64,000 bases of DNA from Pontibacterium granulatum (lineage in GTDB: Bacteria; Pseudomonadota; Gammaproteobacteria; Pseudomonadales; Balneatricaceae), in the NCBI RefSeq assembly GCF_029961155.1, contig NZ_JASBRH010000004.1, positions 124,001-188,000 of the forward strand, read 5' to 3'. Positions 1 through 9,147 of this stretch are shown piece by piece. The stretch's first letter is position 1, and each line of letters opens with the position of its first letter. Under the pieces are notes generated by a model, which saw nothing but the letters and a program-made list of their open reading frames with translations, was not told where the DNA came from and did no database searches. The translations under genes and the position numbers were made by a program.

Positions 1-652
1 GGCTTTTGAGAATCCAGTCGCTATTAGTCGCCGCAAAAACCACCCCTCGGGAATCCACCAGCATCAAGTTACGCTGTTCCTTTCTTAGCTCTTCATCGAT
101 CCGATCGGCGGACAGCTTGATCACCATCACCCCAAGCGCTTCATCCAGGTCCTCCGCCATCAAGCGGCTGAAATAGATGCCTCTCTTACGGGTGGTTACA
201 CCGTATGCGGCGTAGATTTCGCTGTTACGAATGAGAGCATTCTGAAAGTACGGGCGGAAGGCGTAGTTTTTGCCTTTGAGCGGTATCGGGCCGATTTCGG
301 AGTTATGAATAACAACGGTACCCTCAGGGTCCAGGGCATAACAGATTGAGGCCTGCTGGGTGCGACACACCAGATCCAGCAGGTGACGTCCCTCTGTCTC
401 CAGTTCCCGAGAGGGTTCATGCAGGTATTGGTGTAGGCTAGGCAGGCCCGCGACGGTATTTACCAGACGTTGCTGATTTTCAAGAAATACATCCAGCTTA
501 CTGGCCACGACCTGTGCGTCCCGCTGACCTTCCTTACGTTCGGCCTGGTCTTCCAACAGCAACGTGGAGTAATGGTAGTGGAGATAGAAACTGATGATGG
601 TAGCGAAGGCACCTACGACCGTTAGCGCAAATAAAATGCCTTTTCTGTTCAT
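1..652 (-). CDS. Cache-domain membrane sensor, N-terminal part (runs off window)
   Basis: The reading frame starts at the ATG ending at 652 and stays open to the window edge, giving 217 residues. There is one hydrophobic segment near residues 5-24, then an extracytoplasmic region. That region contains NYAFRPYFQNA and a following YGVTTRKRGIYFSR stretch, the pattern of double-Cache (dCache_1) ligand-sensing domains as in DctB-type kinases. The output domain lies outside the window, so the protein could be a histidine kinase, a diguanylate cyclase or a chemoreceptor. It is divergent from luxS. The Cache assignment is family knowledge; the output is unknown. Confidence 0.75.
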   Translation of the reverse strand, partial: MNRKGILFALTVVGAFATIISFYLHYHYSTLLLEDQAERKEGQRDAQVVASKLDVFLENQQRLVNTVAGLPSLHQYLHEPSRELETEGRHLLDLVCRTQQASICYALDPEGTVVIHNSEIGPIPLKGKNYAFRPYFQNALIRNSEIYAAYGVTTRKRGIYFSRLMAEDLDEALGVMVIKLSADRIDEELRKEQRNLMLVDSRGVVFAATNSDWILKS

Positions 653-1005
653 ATACAACCCAAAACCCGAAATCCATCTCGATGAATACCACTACAGTCA
701 GTCATTTTAAACTGCCTCTTCGCACTAAGCGGTATGTTTATCTCATTTCCCTGATCTTGATTGGGAAAGTCCTCAAGATTTTCCGCCCGTCATACATCAC
801 GGCATGCAGACACCAGACTAACAGATATTGCCCCTCTGTCTACGGCGAGTGGTTACGTACTTCCGGGTAATTGGCGTAAAATGGAGTGCAAACGTGGAGC
901 GATGCGGGAAGTGTTAACCCTGTGTCGCTCTTCTAAGATCTGAGTCAGGCAGTTTACTTATGACCCAAGATCCCAGAAAAAACCTATTTAAAAGAGAGTT
1001 CTGAT
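653..1005 (+). promoter_or_regulatory. Divergent upstream region of the Cache sensor and luxS
   Basis: This 353-nt gap has no convincing gene. A weak -10-like TAAAAT lies near 877-882 with TTACGT about 18 nt upstream, a possible luxS promoter. A purine-rich GAGAG ribosome-binding site sits just before the luxS ATG. No riboswitch-like fold was recognised. Confidence 0.35.
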
Positions 1006-1518
1006 ATGCCACTGCTAGACAGCTTTACGGTTGATCACACCCGCATGAACGCACCGGCCGTGCGTGTTGCCAAAACCATGACCACCCCTGGCGGTGACAC
1101 CATTACTGTGTTTGACCTGCGTTTCTGTCGCCCGAACGAAGAGATCCTGACGGAACGTGGCATCCACACTCTGGAGCACCTGTTTGCCGGCTTTATGCGC
1201 GACCACCTGAACGGCCCGGACGTTGAAATTATCGACATCTCTCCAATGGGCTGCCGCACCGGCTTCTACATGAGCCTGATCGGTCAGCCAGAAGAGCAGA
1301 AAGTAGCTGCAGCCTGGCTGGCAGCGATGGAGGATGTGCTGGGTGTGCAAAACCAGAACGACATTCCTGAACTGAACGAATACCAGTGCGGTACCTACGC
1401 GATGCATTCCCTGGAAGAGGCACAGGCGATCGCTACCGATATCAAATCCCGCGGCGTTTCAGTGAACTCCAACGACGAGCTGAAACTGGATCCTAAGTTC
1501 CTCGAAGAGCACAGCTGA
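1006..1518 (+). CDS. luxS: S-ribosylhomocysteine lyase LuxS
   Basis: LuxS cleaves S-ribosylhomocysteine to homocysteine and DPD, the precursor of autoinducer-2, in the cytoplasmic activated methyl cycle. The 170-residue length matches the family. The metal-binding motif HTLEH (H54, H58) and the later C128 in QCGTY are present. The catalytic C83 (MGCRTGFY) and E57 are also present. The ATG follows an AGAGAG ribosome-binding site. The gene stands alone between the divergent sensor and an HTH gene, so nothing nearby suggests a methyl-cycle operon. Confidence 0.97.
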   Translation: MPLLDSFTVDHTRMNAPAVRVAKTMTTPGGDTITVFDLRFCRPNEEILTERGIHTLEHLFAGFMRDHLNGPDVEIIDISPMGCRTGFYMSLIGQPEEQKVAAAWLAAMEDVLGVQNQNDIPELNEYQCGTYAMHSLEEAQAIATDIKSRGVSVNSNDELKLDPKFLEEHS

Positions 1519-1925
1519 TCGGGCGAACGGAGTTACCCCCAACATCTGTGGATAACTCCGTGCACAAGCTCCGCGTATCTTCCGCTACCCCTGATACCAT
1601 CAGGGGTGGCGATTTCTGACGAAGTTTTACTCAGTCCCGATGCAGAGCCGAAGACTCGGCGTAAATCACTGCGCTAGAGCATCCTCTCGGATGTCTTGTG
1701 TGAAGAAAATTGCAGGTGCAGTCCCTTGCAATTGAACTCCTTGTGCTACTCCTATTCCAGCTCCCAATCCCTCATCCTCAGGAAATACGGGAGCGGGCCA
1801 ACTATACTGCCGCTACCCATTTATGTAACTGAAGGTCCAAGCAGAACATGCCCCCAATTCCAGCAAGGGATGTTCTCCCTGTACCTTTAATGACAAGCTA
1901 TCTGACCTGAGCGAGAATCGCCTCC
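1519..1925. other. Intergenic region with several hairpins
   Basis: No gene is seen in these 407 nt. An 8-bp inverted repeat lies at 1528-1560 (CGGAGTTA and its complement). A 9-bp perfect stem with loop ACC lies at 1587-1607 (ACCCCTGAT/ATCAGGGGT) and extends by three more pairs including a wobble. A third repeat (AATTGCA/TTGCAATT) lies near 1708-1733. None is followed by a clear T-run, so they are structured RNA candidates or weak luxS terminators rather than classic ones. Confidence 0.4.
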
Positions 1926-2258
1926 GTGACAACGCGTGCAGAAAGACTGAAGCAAGCACGGACGCGCGTAAATATGACCCAGGTAGAGGCGGCAAAACGT
2001 CTTGCCAAGGCAGTATCTACGATTAAAGGCTGGGAAAGTAATCAGGGCGCCGAACCGGCAACCCTGAACGATGTTGCGCGTGTCTGCAAACTCTACAACA
2101 TCTCAATCGATTACTACGTCAACGGCAGCACCGAGCCAAGCGAAGAACTGACCAAAGAGCAGCGCCGTATGCTCTCCGCTTTCAGCCAACTCTCCACGGC
2201 GTCACAAAAAGCCCTGATGCAGGCACTGGAGCAACTGGCTAAAGAGATCACTCCCTAA
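1926..2258 (+). CDS. Small helix-turn-helix (XRE/Cro-like) regulator
   Basis: A 110-residue protein starts with GTG. Residues about 5-60 match a Cro/CI-type helix-turn-helix: ERLKQARTRVNMTQVEAAKRL, with recognition helix around AVSTIKGWESN. The C-terminal half (about 75-108) is helical and may dimerise. It is likely a cytoplasmic DNA-binding regulator of unknown target. It lies 5 nt from the end of the convergent pcm gene. The GTG is the only start that keeps the whole HTH domain. Confidence 0.8.
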   Translation: MTTRAERLKQARTRVNMTQVEAAKRLAKAVSTIKGWESNQGAEPATLNDVARVCKLYNISIDYYVNGSTEPSEELTKEQRRMLSAFSQLSTASQKALMQALEQLAKEITP

Positions 2259-2262
2259 GCGA

Positions 2263-2928
2263 TCACATCGACAGGTCACTGCCCTGAATCAGCGGTACAA
2301 ACCGCACATCCAGCACCGGAGAAGATTCGATCATTCCGGTGTCGTCCTTATCAACCTGATAAAGCACCTGACCGCCGTATTCCGGCCCTACAGGGATAAT
2401 CATCCGTCCTCCCGGCTTTAGCTGCTCCAACAGCGCAGGAGGCACCTCTTCTGCCGCCGCCGTGACTATGATCCTGTCGAACGGTGCAGCCTCGGGATAA
2501 CCCAGGTAACCGTTACCCAACATCACCTCTACATTGTCATAGTGCAGGCGCCGTAACCGTTCCGAGGCTTCTCGATACAAAGGCGCAATGATCTCAATGC
2601 TGTATACCTTAGCGACCAACTGCGACAAGACCGCCGCCTGATATCCCGACCCCGTACCGACCTCCAGGCAAACCTGGTCTGCCTCTGTATCCAGAAGGTC
2701 TGTCATCAGAGCAACAATATAGGGTTGAGAGATAGTCTGTTCGTAGCCGATAGGCAGGGGAATGTTCTCGTACGCCTCAATCGCGACGCCTTCAGGCACA
2801 AACTGCTCGCGTTTTACAGAACCCACGGCTGCCATGACCTTTGTGGTAAAACGTCCGCGCTCGGTTTCTGCTGCAGTCAGGCGGGCAAGCCGGGCGATAT
2901 CCTGCAGCATCTGCTGACGGTCGGTCAT
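2263..2928 (-). CDS. pcm: Protein-L-isoaspartate O-methyltransferase
   Basis: Pcm transfers a methyl group from S-adenosylmethionine to isoaspartyl residues in damaged proteins, starting their repair. The 221-residue protein has the SAM-binding glycine motif EVGTGSGYQA at about residues 89-98. It also has the family block QTISQPYIVA at about 64-73 and the late motif LKPGGRMIIPVG. The length suits the Pcm family. The usual partner surE is not adjacent, and the start codon is followed by MTDRQQML. A stray Pcm paralogue is possible, but the family call is firm. Confidence 0.9.
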   Translation of the reverse strand: MTDRQQMLQDIARLARLTAAETERGRFTTKVMAAVGSVKREQFVPEGVAIEAYENIPLPIGYEQTISQPYIVALMTDLLDTEADQVCLEVGTGSGYQAAVLSQLVAKVYSIEIIAPLYREASERLRRLHYDNVEVMLGNGYLGYPEAAPFDRIIVTAAAEEVPPALLEQLKPGGRMIIPVGPEYGGQVLYQVDKDDTGMIESSPVLDVRFVPLIQGSDLSM

Positions 2929-3156
2929 ATGATCCCCCTTGGGAACCCAACGAATACACCCTAGCGAAATGACCCAAGATATATTCCCTGTTTCCCCGTT
3001 TGCTATTCATTAAGCCTAGCAGGCTTTAATCTCATACGACGCCCCGCAACACAGTCGCGAAATAACAAACGATCAAAAAACAACCACGGCGGCATTTCAA
3101 AATAGGTACTATCCCTGATAAACTGGCCCATTCACTCACTATGGGGAGAGCAACAC

Positions 3157-4236
3157 ATGTCGCAGGCCTATCTGGTTGCAGCAGCGAAGATCTCAGACGG
3201 CGACGGATCAATGGCGTCGGTTGAAGAACGCATCCAGCAGCTCAACACGCTGGGAATCACTCCCCATACGCTCAATATTGAGCCGCTGAACAGCGACTGG
3301 AACGCTCCCGAACAACCCGACTACTTCCGCAGTGGTTGTGGCCCAATCGAAGCACTTGAGCGCGCACGTAAGCTGATCTCAGAAGGGACTCCAGCAGTTG
3401 TGATACGTGGCGAAGACCTGATCAAGTCCGGTTATCCACGTGACGAACGCTTACAACTGATGGCCGTATACGGTGAGGATTACCCGCTTACCCAGGCTTA
3501 CGACGATGTTGCCCAGCAGTTTATCCAGCATCAGCAGATCGATGCCGATACCTTCTGTGCGACCGCCGAAGCGCTTTTCGAAAACTACCAGCGCACCTAC
3601 CTGAACAACCTAGCCTCCAAAGATGATGCCGTAGATGCAAGTCAGGCAACCCCAGGCACCCGTTGGTTTGAGCGCATCACCCCACTGTTCCGTGGCGTCG
3701 ATTGTGCCAACCCACTGGTCGACTTCACCGGTGCGGTTCTGGTGTGTGACGACAAAACAACTGCCGCTCTGGAGATTCCACAGCAACAGCGTGTGGCCGT
3801 GAAAGGTGTGGGATTGGGTCGCTTACCGCTAGATGGCAAAGAGGCGATCGACAGCATCGCGCGCTACGACCACATGGAAGCCGCATACCGACAAGCTTGC
3901 ACACTGGCGAACTTGGATTTCCGCGATATCTTTATGCACGGCGAGGCGTTGCTGGACACCTATACCTGCTATCCGGTGGTACCGATGGCATTCTTGCTAA
4001 AAACAGGCCTGGTTAAGCGTATCGAACGCATTCCTGCCTTTCTGAAAGAGTACGAAATCACCGTCACCGGCGGTATGAACCTAGCACGCGCACCCTGGAA
4101 CAACCCGGCGCTCAACGGCCTGATCTGCATGTATCAGAAACTGACTAGCGGTGAGATCCCTCTGGGGGCAGTGCATGGTAACGGAGGCCTGGGCTACCGT
4201 CAGGGGGTGGCTATTCTCGCCCGCGAAGCAGATTAA
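3157..4236 (+). CDS. Thiolase-fold (acetyl-CoA acetyltransferase-like) protein
   Basis: A 359-residue protein follows a GGGGAG ribosome-binding site. The C-terminal block GAVHGNGGLGYRQGVAIL (about 337-354) and the earlier GGMNLARAPWNNPALNG resemble the C-terminal lobe of thiolases. SGCGPIEALERARKLI (C61) could align with the nucleophile region. The C-terminal Cys of the usual CxGxG motif appears to be replaced by His (HGNGG). Acyl-CoA condensing or binding activity is therefore inferred, and the substrate is unknown. It is convergent with the next gene, the stop codons being directly adjacent. Confidence 0.6.
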   Translation: MSQAYLVAAAKISDGDGSMASVEERIQQLNTLGITPHTLNIEPLNSDWNAPEQPDYFRSGCGPIEALERARKLISEGTPAVVIRGEDLIKSGYPRDERLQLMAVYGEDYPLTQAYDDVAQQFIQHQQIDADTFCATAEALFENYQRTYLNNLASKDDAVDASQATPGTRWFERITPLFRGVDCANPLVDFTGAVLVCDDKTTAALEIPQQQRVAVKGVGLGRLPLDGKEAIDSIARYDHMEAAYRQACTLANLDFRDIFMHGEALLDTYTCYPVVPMAFLLKTGLVKRIERIPAFLKEYEITVTGGMNLARAPWNNPALNGLICMYQKLTSGEIPLGAVHGNGGLGYRQGVAILAREAD

Positions 4237-5292
4237 TCAGCTTTTCAGGTAGGTATATTCACGCTCGAAAGAGGCATAGAGCAGGCAGTCACTCAGCGCA
4301 ATGGCGCGGTTACTGGTGATCATAAATAGCTTGAGCGGGCGAGCAGTGTAGAGTTTCTGCCCATCCACGTGGAAAAAAGTAGAGAACATATCCCGCCCAA
4401 TCGCATTCTGCACGCGCAAAATCCGGGTACCGCAACGCTCCCCTAACCAGCCGATCAGGGTACCCTCCGGAGCGGTACCAAAATTGTGCTGCTCCAGATC
4501 TTTCGGCACCGTCAAATCCATATCCGGCACGGGCTCATCAGAAAAATCGATCAGGCTGTCCGGGTGCAACTCCAGACGCACTGGGTGGCGGTAAAGCTCA
4601 ATCTCCACCCCCTCATTGGGCAATTTGAGCACGTGGCCCTCAAACAGGTAACGCGCCAAACCGTCGACAGCCAACTGATCAGAACGCTCATCATTTGCGC
4701 CACCGCATTCCACGGTAACCACCGGCATGTTACTGCTGCTGATCTCCATCAGTGCCCCCAATTTGAGATCGGTCACGATCAGGTGATGGGTAAACAGGGC
4801 GATCAACGCCTCGTGGGCCGGATCTTCATGGGTCACCACACCAAACGCCGGACTCATCCCCGAGGTGTTGTGGATATCGATCATACATTCAGGTTGATAA
4901 CTGTCGACCAGATCCAACATATGCTCTGCAATACGCCCGTTGTAGTCGTCATAAGGCGGCGCAAAACAGCGATTCATATCCCGCTGCCCTGGCAAAATAC
5001 GGTGTTTGTGCAGTTCTTCGGTCAGGGCCGCCTTTACCGAGATAATAAAACAGATGATGTTGACCGCCGGCGTACCGCCGCTGCGTAACCAGCGATGCAC
5101 AGCCCGCAGGCCAGAGGGTTCATTACCGTGCAGCAATGTACAGATTGCACGGGTACGACTGGTATCCTTCCCCTCTACAGAGATCATCACCGGACCACCC
5201 AGCTGGTTGAGGAATCCCTCTACCGTATGGGCAATCGTCTCCGGGTGCGGATTATGAATACAGAGAATCGGTTCGTCGGAGATGTTCACCAA
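4237..5292 (-). CDS. Aspartoacylase/succinylglutamate desuccinylase-family (M14) hydrolase
   Basis: A zinc-dependent amidohydrolase of 351 residues. Zinc ligands are visible as LLHGNEPSG (H55, E58) and DIHNTSG (H141). DMNRCF (about 105-110) is the usual substrate-binding Asn-Arg pair, and VECGG (E195) is the likely catalytic glutamate. It sits 17 nt behind a GCS2-family ligase on the same strand. The two are probably co-transcribed and may make and break related gamma-glutamyl or N-acyl amino acids, which is an inference. No arginine-succinyltransferase (ast) genes are nearby, so a role as true AstE is doubtful. Confidence 0.8.
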   Translation of the reverse strand: MVNISDEPILCIHNPHPETIAHTVEGFLNQLGGPVMISVEGKDTSRTRAICTLLHGNEPSGLRAVHRWLRSGGTPAVNIICFIISVKAALTEELHKHRILPGQRDMNRCFAPPYDDYNGRIAEHMLDLVDSYQPECMIDIHNTSGMSPAFGVVTHEDPAHEALIALFTHHLIVTDLKLGALMEISSSNMPVVTVECGGANDERSDQLAVDGLARYLFEGHVLKLPNEGVEIELYRHPVRLELHPDSLIDFSDEPVPDMDLTVPKDLEQHNFGTAPEGTLIGWLGERCGTRILRVQNAIGRDMFSTFFHVDGQKLYTARPLKLFMITSNRAIALSDCLLYASFEREYTYLKS

Positions 5293-5309
5293 ATTTGATC
5301 CATTCAGAA

Positions 5310-6791
5310 TTATGTCCAGTCTGATACGGGCTTATTCTCTCGGGCGTGCTCGATGTAGCGTTTCATCATCAGCGTGAGAGCCCGATGCCGTAGTTCGGTA
5401 TTCAACAATCGCTTAAAGGTTTTCAGCTGCCAACAGGCACCGGTCTGACGTTTCTCGATACGGCGCCGAATAATGCCCAGATACCGGTTACTTTCCGCAT
5501 CAGACACCCCAATGCTATGCAGCCCTTCCTGTGCGACCGGCAGCAACGCTTTTGCCAGCTCTAGGGCCGGATAGGTACCCAAAGGATTGTGTACATCGGC
5601 CTCTGGCCAGAGCAGCCGAGTATTCATCCCCTTTTCCGCCGCACGGTAAAAGTTATGGGTTACTGCCTGAAACGGCATCGCGGGTATACGTCCTTCAATA
5701 CTCTCACTCAACCCTTCTGCCAAACCGATCAGCAAGGCCGCGTTAGCCATCATGTCACAAGGCGTAGGGCCAGCAGGTAACGCCCGCATCTCGATACGTA
5801 AGTGGCCACCATCGGCATCATCAAACACCGGTCGATTCCAGGGCCAGACCGTTCCCTGATGTAAACGCAGCTCAAACAATGACGGGATTTTTCCTGCGGC
5901 CAGCACGGCTTCGGCGTCCTCACCATTGGTGATCGGCAGGATCGGTTCGTGCAAGTGGACCGCCTCGGCAAAAAGTTCATAGGCACCGTGGCGCACCCAG
6001 CCGTGACCAAAACTGACACGCGATGGAATGTGCGCCTCACGGACATCGCGGGTACGCCCATCGATGGCGTGCTTAAACAGAGGTATCCGGGTTTCATGCC
6101 AAAGCCGCTGTCCAAGCATAAACGGCGAGTTCCCTGCGATTGCCAACACCACCGGTGTGGCTAGCTGCATGGCATTAAACAGGTCTGCGAAGCGATCCGG
6201 TGAAACCCGGTAGTGTAACTGCATTGAGGTATTGGCACCCTCTAAGGTCACATCACGGGAACGCAACGAAATCGCTTCAGGCCCATTAATCCGGATACAG
6301 AACAGTTCGCCACGCATCTGCGCCAGTGCTTCAGTCAGGGCGTGAAAGCGAGGCAGATCAGTCATGGCATGAGGGCCAAAATGTCGTCGTTTCAGGGTCG
6401 GCAGAATACCGATCGGCACCACTTGCCCACCGTAGGGATCCGCTGCCTGTTGCAAGCGACTCAGGGCATCCAGTACTTCGTGTTCAAGCGCAGAGAAAGG
6501 CGCACCTAAAGCAGGTACCGGTGAAAGGTTATATTCCAGGTTGTAGCGATTGAGTTCCAACGCCAGCTGATCGTCGTCCACATCCGCGTGCAACGCCTGA
6601 TTAACAAACAAAGGGCGTGCCTGCTGGTCGACGATATACATCTCCAGCTCAGCGCCGATGGTGGCTTCTCCTTCACCAAACCCCGGCCGATTCAGCAACT
6701 GCTGCAGTGCCTGCAAGTTGCCCTGCAACTGATTTCTGAAACTACGGTAGTCCGCTTCCGTAAATTCAGATCGCTCGATATCCAGGCCCAT
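5310..6791 (-). CDS. Glutamate-cysteine ligase family 2 (GCS2) protein
   Basis: A carboxylate-amine ligase of about 493 residues. EATIGAELEMYIVD near residue 45 is the ATP/glutamate-binding start of the GCS2 fold. Later family blocks include ANTSMQLHYRVSP, GNSPFMLG and LRIEMRALPAGPT. The start at 6791 is preferred because AGGCGG is then 6 nt upstream; an ATG at 6797 directly abuts that site. Members join glutamate to cysteine or another amine, but the true substrate cannot be read here. It is the first gene of a pair with the M14-type hydrolase. Confidence 0.85.
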   Translation of the reverse strand: MGLDIERSEFTEADYRSFRNQLQGNLQALQQLLNRPGFGEGEATIGAELEMYIVDQQARPLFVNQALHADVDDDQLALELNRYNLEYNLSPVPALGAPFSALEHEVLDALSRLQQAADPYGGQVVPIGILPTLKRRHFGPHAMTDLPRFHALTEALAQMRGELFCIRINGPEAISLRSRDVTLEGANTSMQLHYRVSPDRFADLFNAMQLATPVVLAIAGNSPFMLGQRLWHETRIPLFKHAIDGRTRDVREAHIPSRVSFGHGWVRHGAYELFAEAVHLHEPILPITNGEDAEAVLAAGKIPSLFELRLHQGTVWPWNRPVFDDADGGHLRIEMRALPAGPTPCDMMANAALLIGLAEGLSESIEGRIPAMPFQAVTHNFYRAAEKGMNTRLLWPEADVHNPLGTYPALELAKALLPVAQEGLHSIGVSDAESNRYLGIIRRRIEKRQTGACWQLKTFKRLLNTELRHRALTLMMKRYIEHARENKPVSDWT

Positions 6792-7065
6792 AGTCATCCG
6801 CCTGTTGCTTCGCTGAGGTTCAGCATGGCACGGAAAGGGCCGCTTCTCAAATTCACGAACAAAAGAAAATAAATTAGGCGCTCTTAGATTGACGGGATAT
6901 TGGCATATTCAAAGGCCAATCGAGTCTGTCGCTGCCGTGAGATCGCAAACTGCGCGAGGTATCCAGAAGGAATCCCGTTATCGCAGCGGATGCTACAGCA
7001 CCGCTACGATATCAGGGAAAAATTCAGATGAAGGCCTTAAAACTGATTATTGTGGGCCAACTTTA

Positions 7066-8148
7066 CTAGTTTGGCGTCTTCGGTTTAGGGGTCACTTGCG
7101 TGAGCTGACTATCGCGCAAGCGCTGGGCCAACTTAAGATTTTCATGTGCCTTTTCATAGTAAGTTGGTGACAATGTCATGGCACGTTCAAAGTAGTATTC
7201 GGCCCGCTGGTATTTGCCCTCCAGCAGGCAGATATAACCAATATCATTATGGGCGTTGGCGCTGTCCATCACCTGTTCAAACGCGGTCAGAGCCGACACA
7301 TAATTCTCCTGACGGGCATACAACAACCCCAGATTACGCCAGGCCTGAATGGATTTCGGATCAACCCGGAGCGCAGCCTTATACGCTCTTTCCGCTTTAC
7401 GCCACTCTTTAGTGAGATAATAGGAATAACCTTTGTTGTTCAGGGTGATTGCCGCATTCGGCCTGATCTGCAAAGACAGATCATAAAGGGATTGTGCTTT
7501 GACATGCTCCCCCCTGAGATCCGCCACTACACCCAAGCCGTTATAAGCATTAGCCGGAGATTGGCGGTCAGCCTCAATACTTTTAGAGATCTCGGCAAGC
7601 TCTTCTTCGCTTAAATCATCTGATTTCTGAGCTTCTGCAACGCTGGCCTGAATGCGTACCCGATCTGCATCCACTGATCGAGTAAAGAAGCGATTTGCCT
7701 CGTCATACCGGTTAGCTTTCAGGTAGATGACACCCAGCGCTTCATTGCCGTAGATATGGGTAGGATCGCGGGAAACAACACCTTCGAACGCCTGAATTGC
7801 TTTACCTGTAGAGCCCCGATCCAGGTGAATTTGACCGATCTTATAGAGCGCTTCAGTGTTGGTTTCATCCAGCTGCATCGCCTGGATATACATGTAGAGG
7901 GCTTTGTCGAATTCCCCAGCCCTAAGTTGTTGGTCTCCAAGAGCAATCCCCTCCTCAGGGGTTTCGGCAACCGGCAAATTGGAGAACGTTACGGTAGAAC
8001 GTCCCTCGTAGAGGGAGTTATCGTCAACCTTATCAGGCTTATTTTGGCTAGATGCACATCCAACCAAACCAACCACAAACATCAGCGACACCCAGCGCCA
8101 CCACCGGCTAGTCCTAGGCTTCATTGCATCGATCTTGAGCCTCTTCAT
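7066..8148 (-). CDS. tadD: TPR lipoprotein TadD, Flp pilus assembly
   Basis: About 360 residues, the last gene of the minus-strand Tad operon. A signal peptide ends in a lipobox (VGLVGCASS), so it is probably anchored in the outer membrane. At least five tetratricopeptide repeats follow, for example ALYKIGQIHLDRGSTGKAIQAFE and AWRNLGLLYARQENYVSALTAFE-type helices (shortened here). TadD acts as a pilotin-like factor for the RcpA secretin. The ATG at 8148 has AAGGAG 7 nt upstream and is preferred over the in-frame ATG at 8166. It lies 26 nt after tadC. Confidence 0.88.
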   Translation of the reverse strand: MKRLKIDAMKPRTSRWWRWVSLMFVVGLVGCASSQNKPDKVDDNSLYEGRSTVTFSNLPVAETPEEGIALGDQQLRAGEFDKALYMYIQAMQLDETNTEALYKIGQIHLDRGSTGKAIQAFEGVVSRDPTHIYGNEALGVIYLKANRYDEANRFFTRSVDADRVRIQASVAEAQKSDDLSEEELAEISKSIEADRQSPANAYNGLGVVADLRGEHVKAQSLYDLSLQIRPNAAITLNNKGYSYYLTKEWRKAERAYKAALRVDPKSIQAWRNLGLLYARQENYVSALTAFEQVMDSANAHNDIGYICLLEGKYQRAEYYFERAMTLSPTYYEKAHENLKLAQRLRDSQLTQVTPKPKTPN

Positions 8149-8174
8149 CCTGGAACTCCTTGTCAAGCAATCCC

Positions 8175-9143
8175 CTACCTACCAAAGACTTCAAGAACCT
8201 TCAGAATAGCAGGGCCTACTGCAACCAGAAAAAAGCCTGGCCACAAGCAGAAAGTGAGCGGGAAGATCATCTTAGTACCAATCTTAGCCGCTAATTCCTC
8301 CGCTCGCTGCATTCGTTTATCACGAAATTCCTCGGAGTAGACTCGCAGAGTGTCGGCAACACTTCCACCAAAGCGCATAGCTTGGTCTAGTAATGCGACT
8401 AAACCTTTTATATCGTCAACGCCCGTGCGATAAGCAAGGTTTTTTAACGCATCCACTCGGTGTACCCCAGCACGTATCTCTACATTCACCAGATTAAGTT
8501 CTTCTGACAACTCAGGGTGGCTCACATCCAGTTCCTGCGCGACACGCTGTAACGATGCGGTAAGCCCCAAACCGGACTCCACACAGACAACCAATAGATC
8601 CAGCGCATCCGGAAAGCTGGAGTGAATGGTTTTAATCCTATTAGCAGCCAGCTTTTCCAACACAAATGACGGCAATAAATACCCACCTACCGCAGAAGCC
8701 ACAGCGTAAGAAAAAACCTGTTGTGTAGATATTTCCGAGAAAAAACCACCGCTGGAAAGAACAACTACAAAGAGAACGACAAACAGCAATATCCTAATCG
8801 CATAAAAATCCTTCACGGCGCTTTCTGAGCGAAACCCTGCATGCGTCAGTTTTTCACGGACTTTAACACTGTCTTTCTTGCGTTTAGGCAAGAGAGCCTC
8901 GGCAAGTGGGTCCAGACTTTCTATCACCCGGTTGCCTGCACCGACATTCCCACCAGTACCTGCTATCGAGCTTTTGGTCAGCCCCCTTTTTCGATTTTCA
9001 AACGGTGATACCAGAGAGTTGACGAGCACCATGAGACTGGCAGCAAACGCCAACGCTGCTGCGGCGGCGAGAGCGACAAATACCACACGTGTATAACTTT
9101 CGTTCTGAAAATATTGATTTATGAGATCTAATAAATAGTCCAT
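8175..9143 (-). CDS. tadC: Tad pilus inner-membrane protein TadC
   Basis: A 322-residue GspF/PilC-family platform protein. Predicted membrane segments lie near the N-terminus, at about 120-160 and at the C-terminus. The cytoplasmic F domain (about 180-290) has the family block SSFPDALDLLVVCVESGLGL and RFGGSVADTLRVYS. With TadB it forms the inner-membrane core that the TadA ATPase drives. It follows tadB by 4 nt, so translation is likely coupled. Confidence 0.93.
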   Translation of the reverse strand: MDYLLDLINQYFQNESYTRVVFVALAAAAALAFAASLMVLVNSLVSPFENRKRGLTKSSIAGTGGNVGAGNRVIESLDPLAEALLPKRKKDSVKVREKLTHAGFRSESAVKDFYAIRILLFVVLFVVVLSSGGFFSEISTQQVFSYAVASAVGGYLLPSFVLEKLAANRIKTIHSSFPDALDLLVVCVESGLGLTASLQRVAQELDVSHPELSEELNLVNVEIRAGVHRVDALKNLAYRTGVDDIKGLVALLDQAMRFGGSVADTLRVYSEEFRDKRMQRAEELAAKIGTKMIFPLTFCLWPGFFLVAVGPAILKVLEVFGR

Positions 9144-9147
9144 AGCT

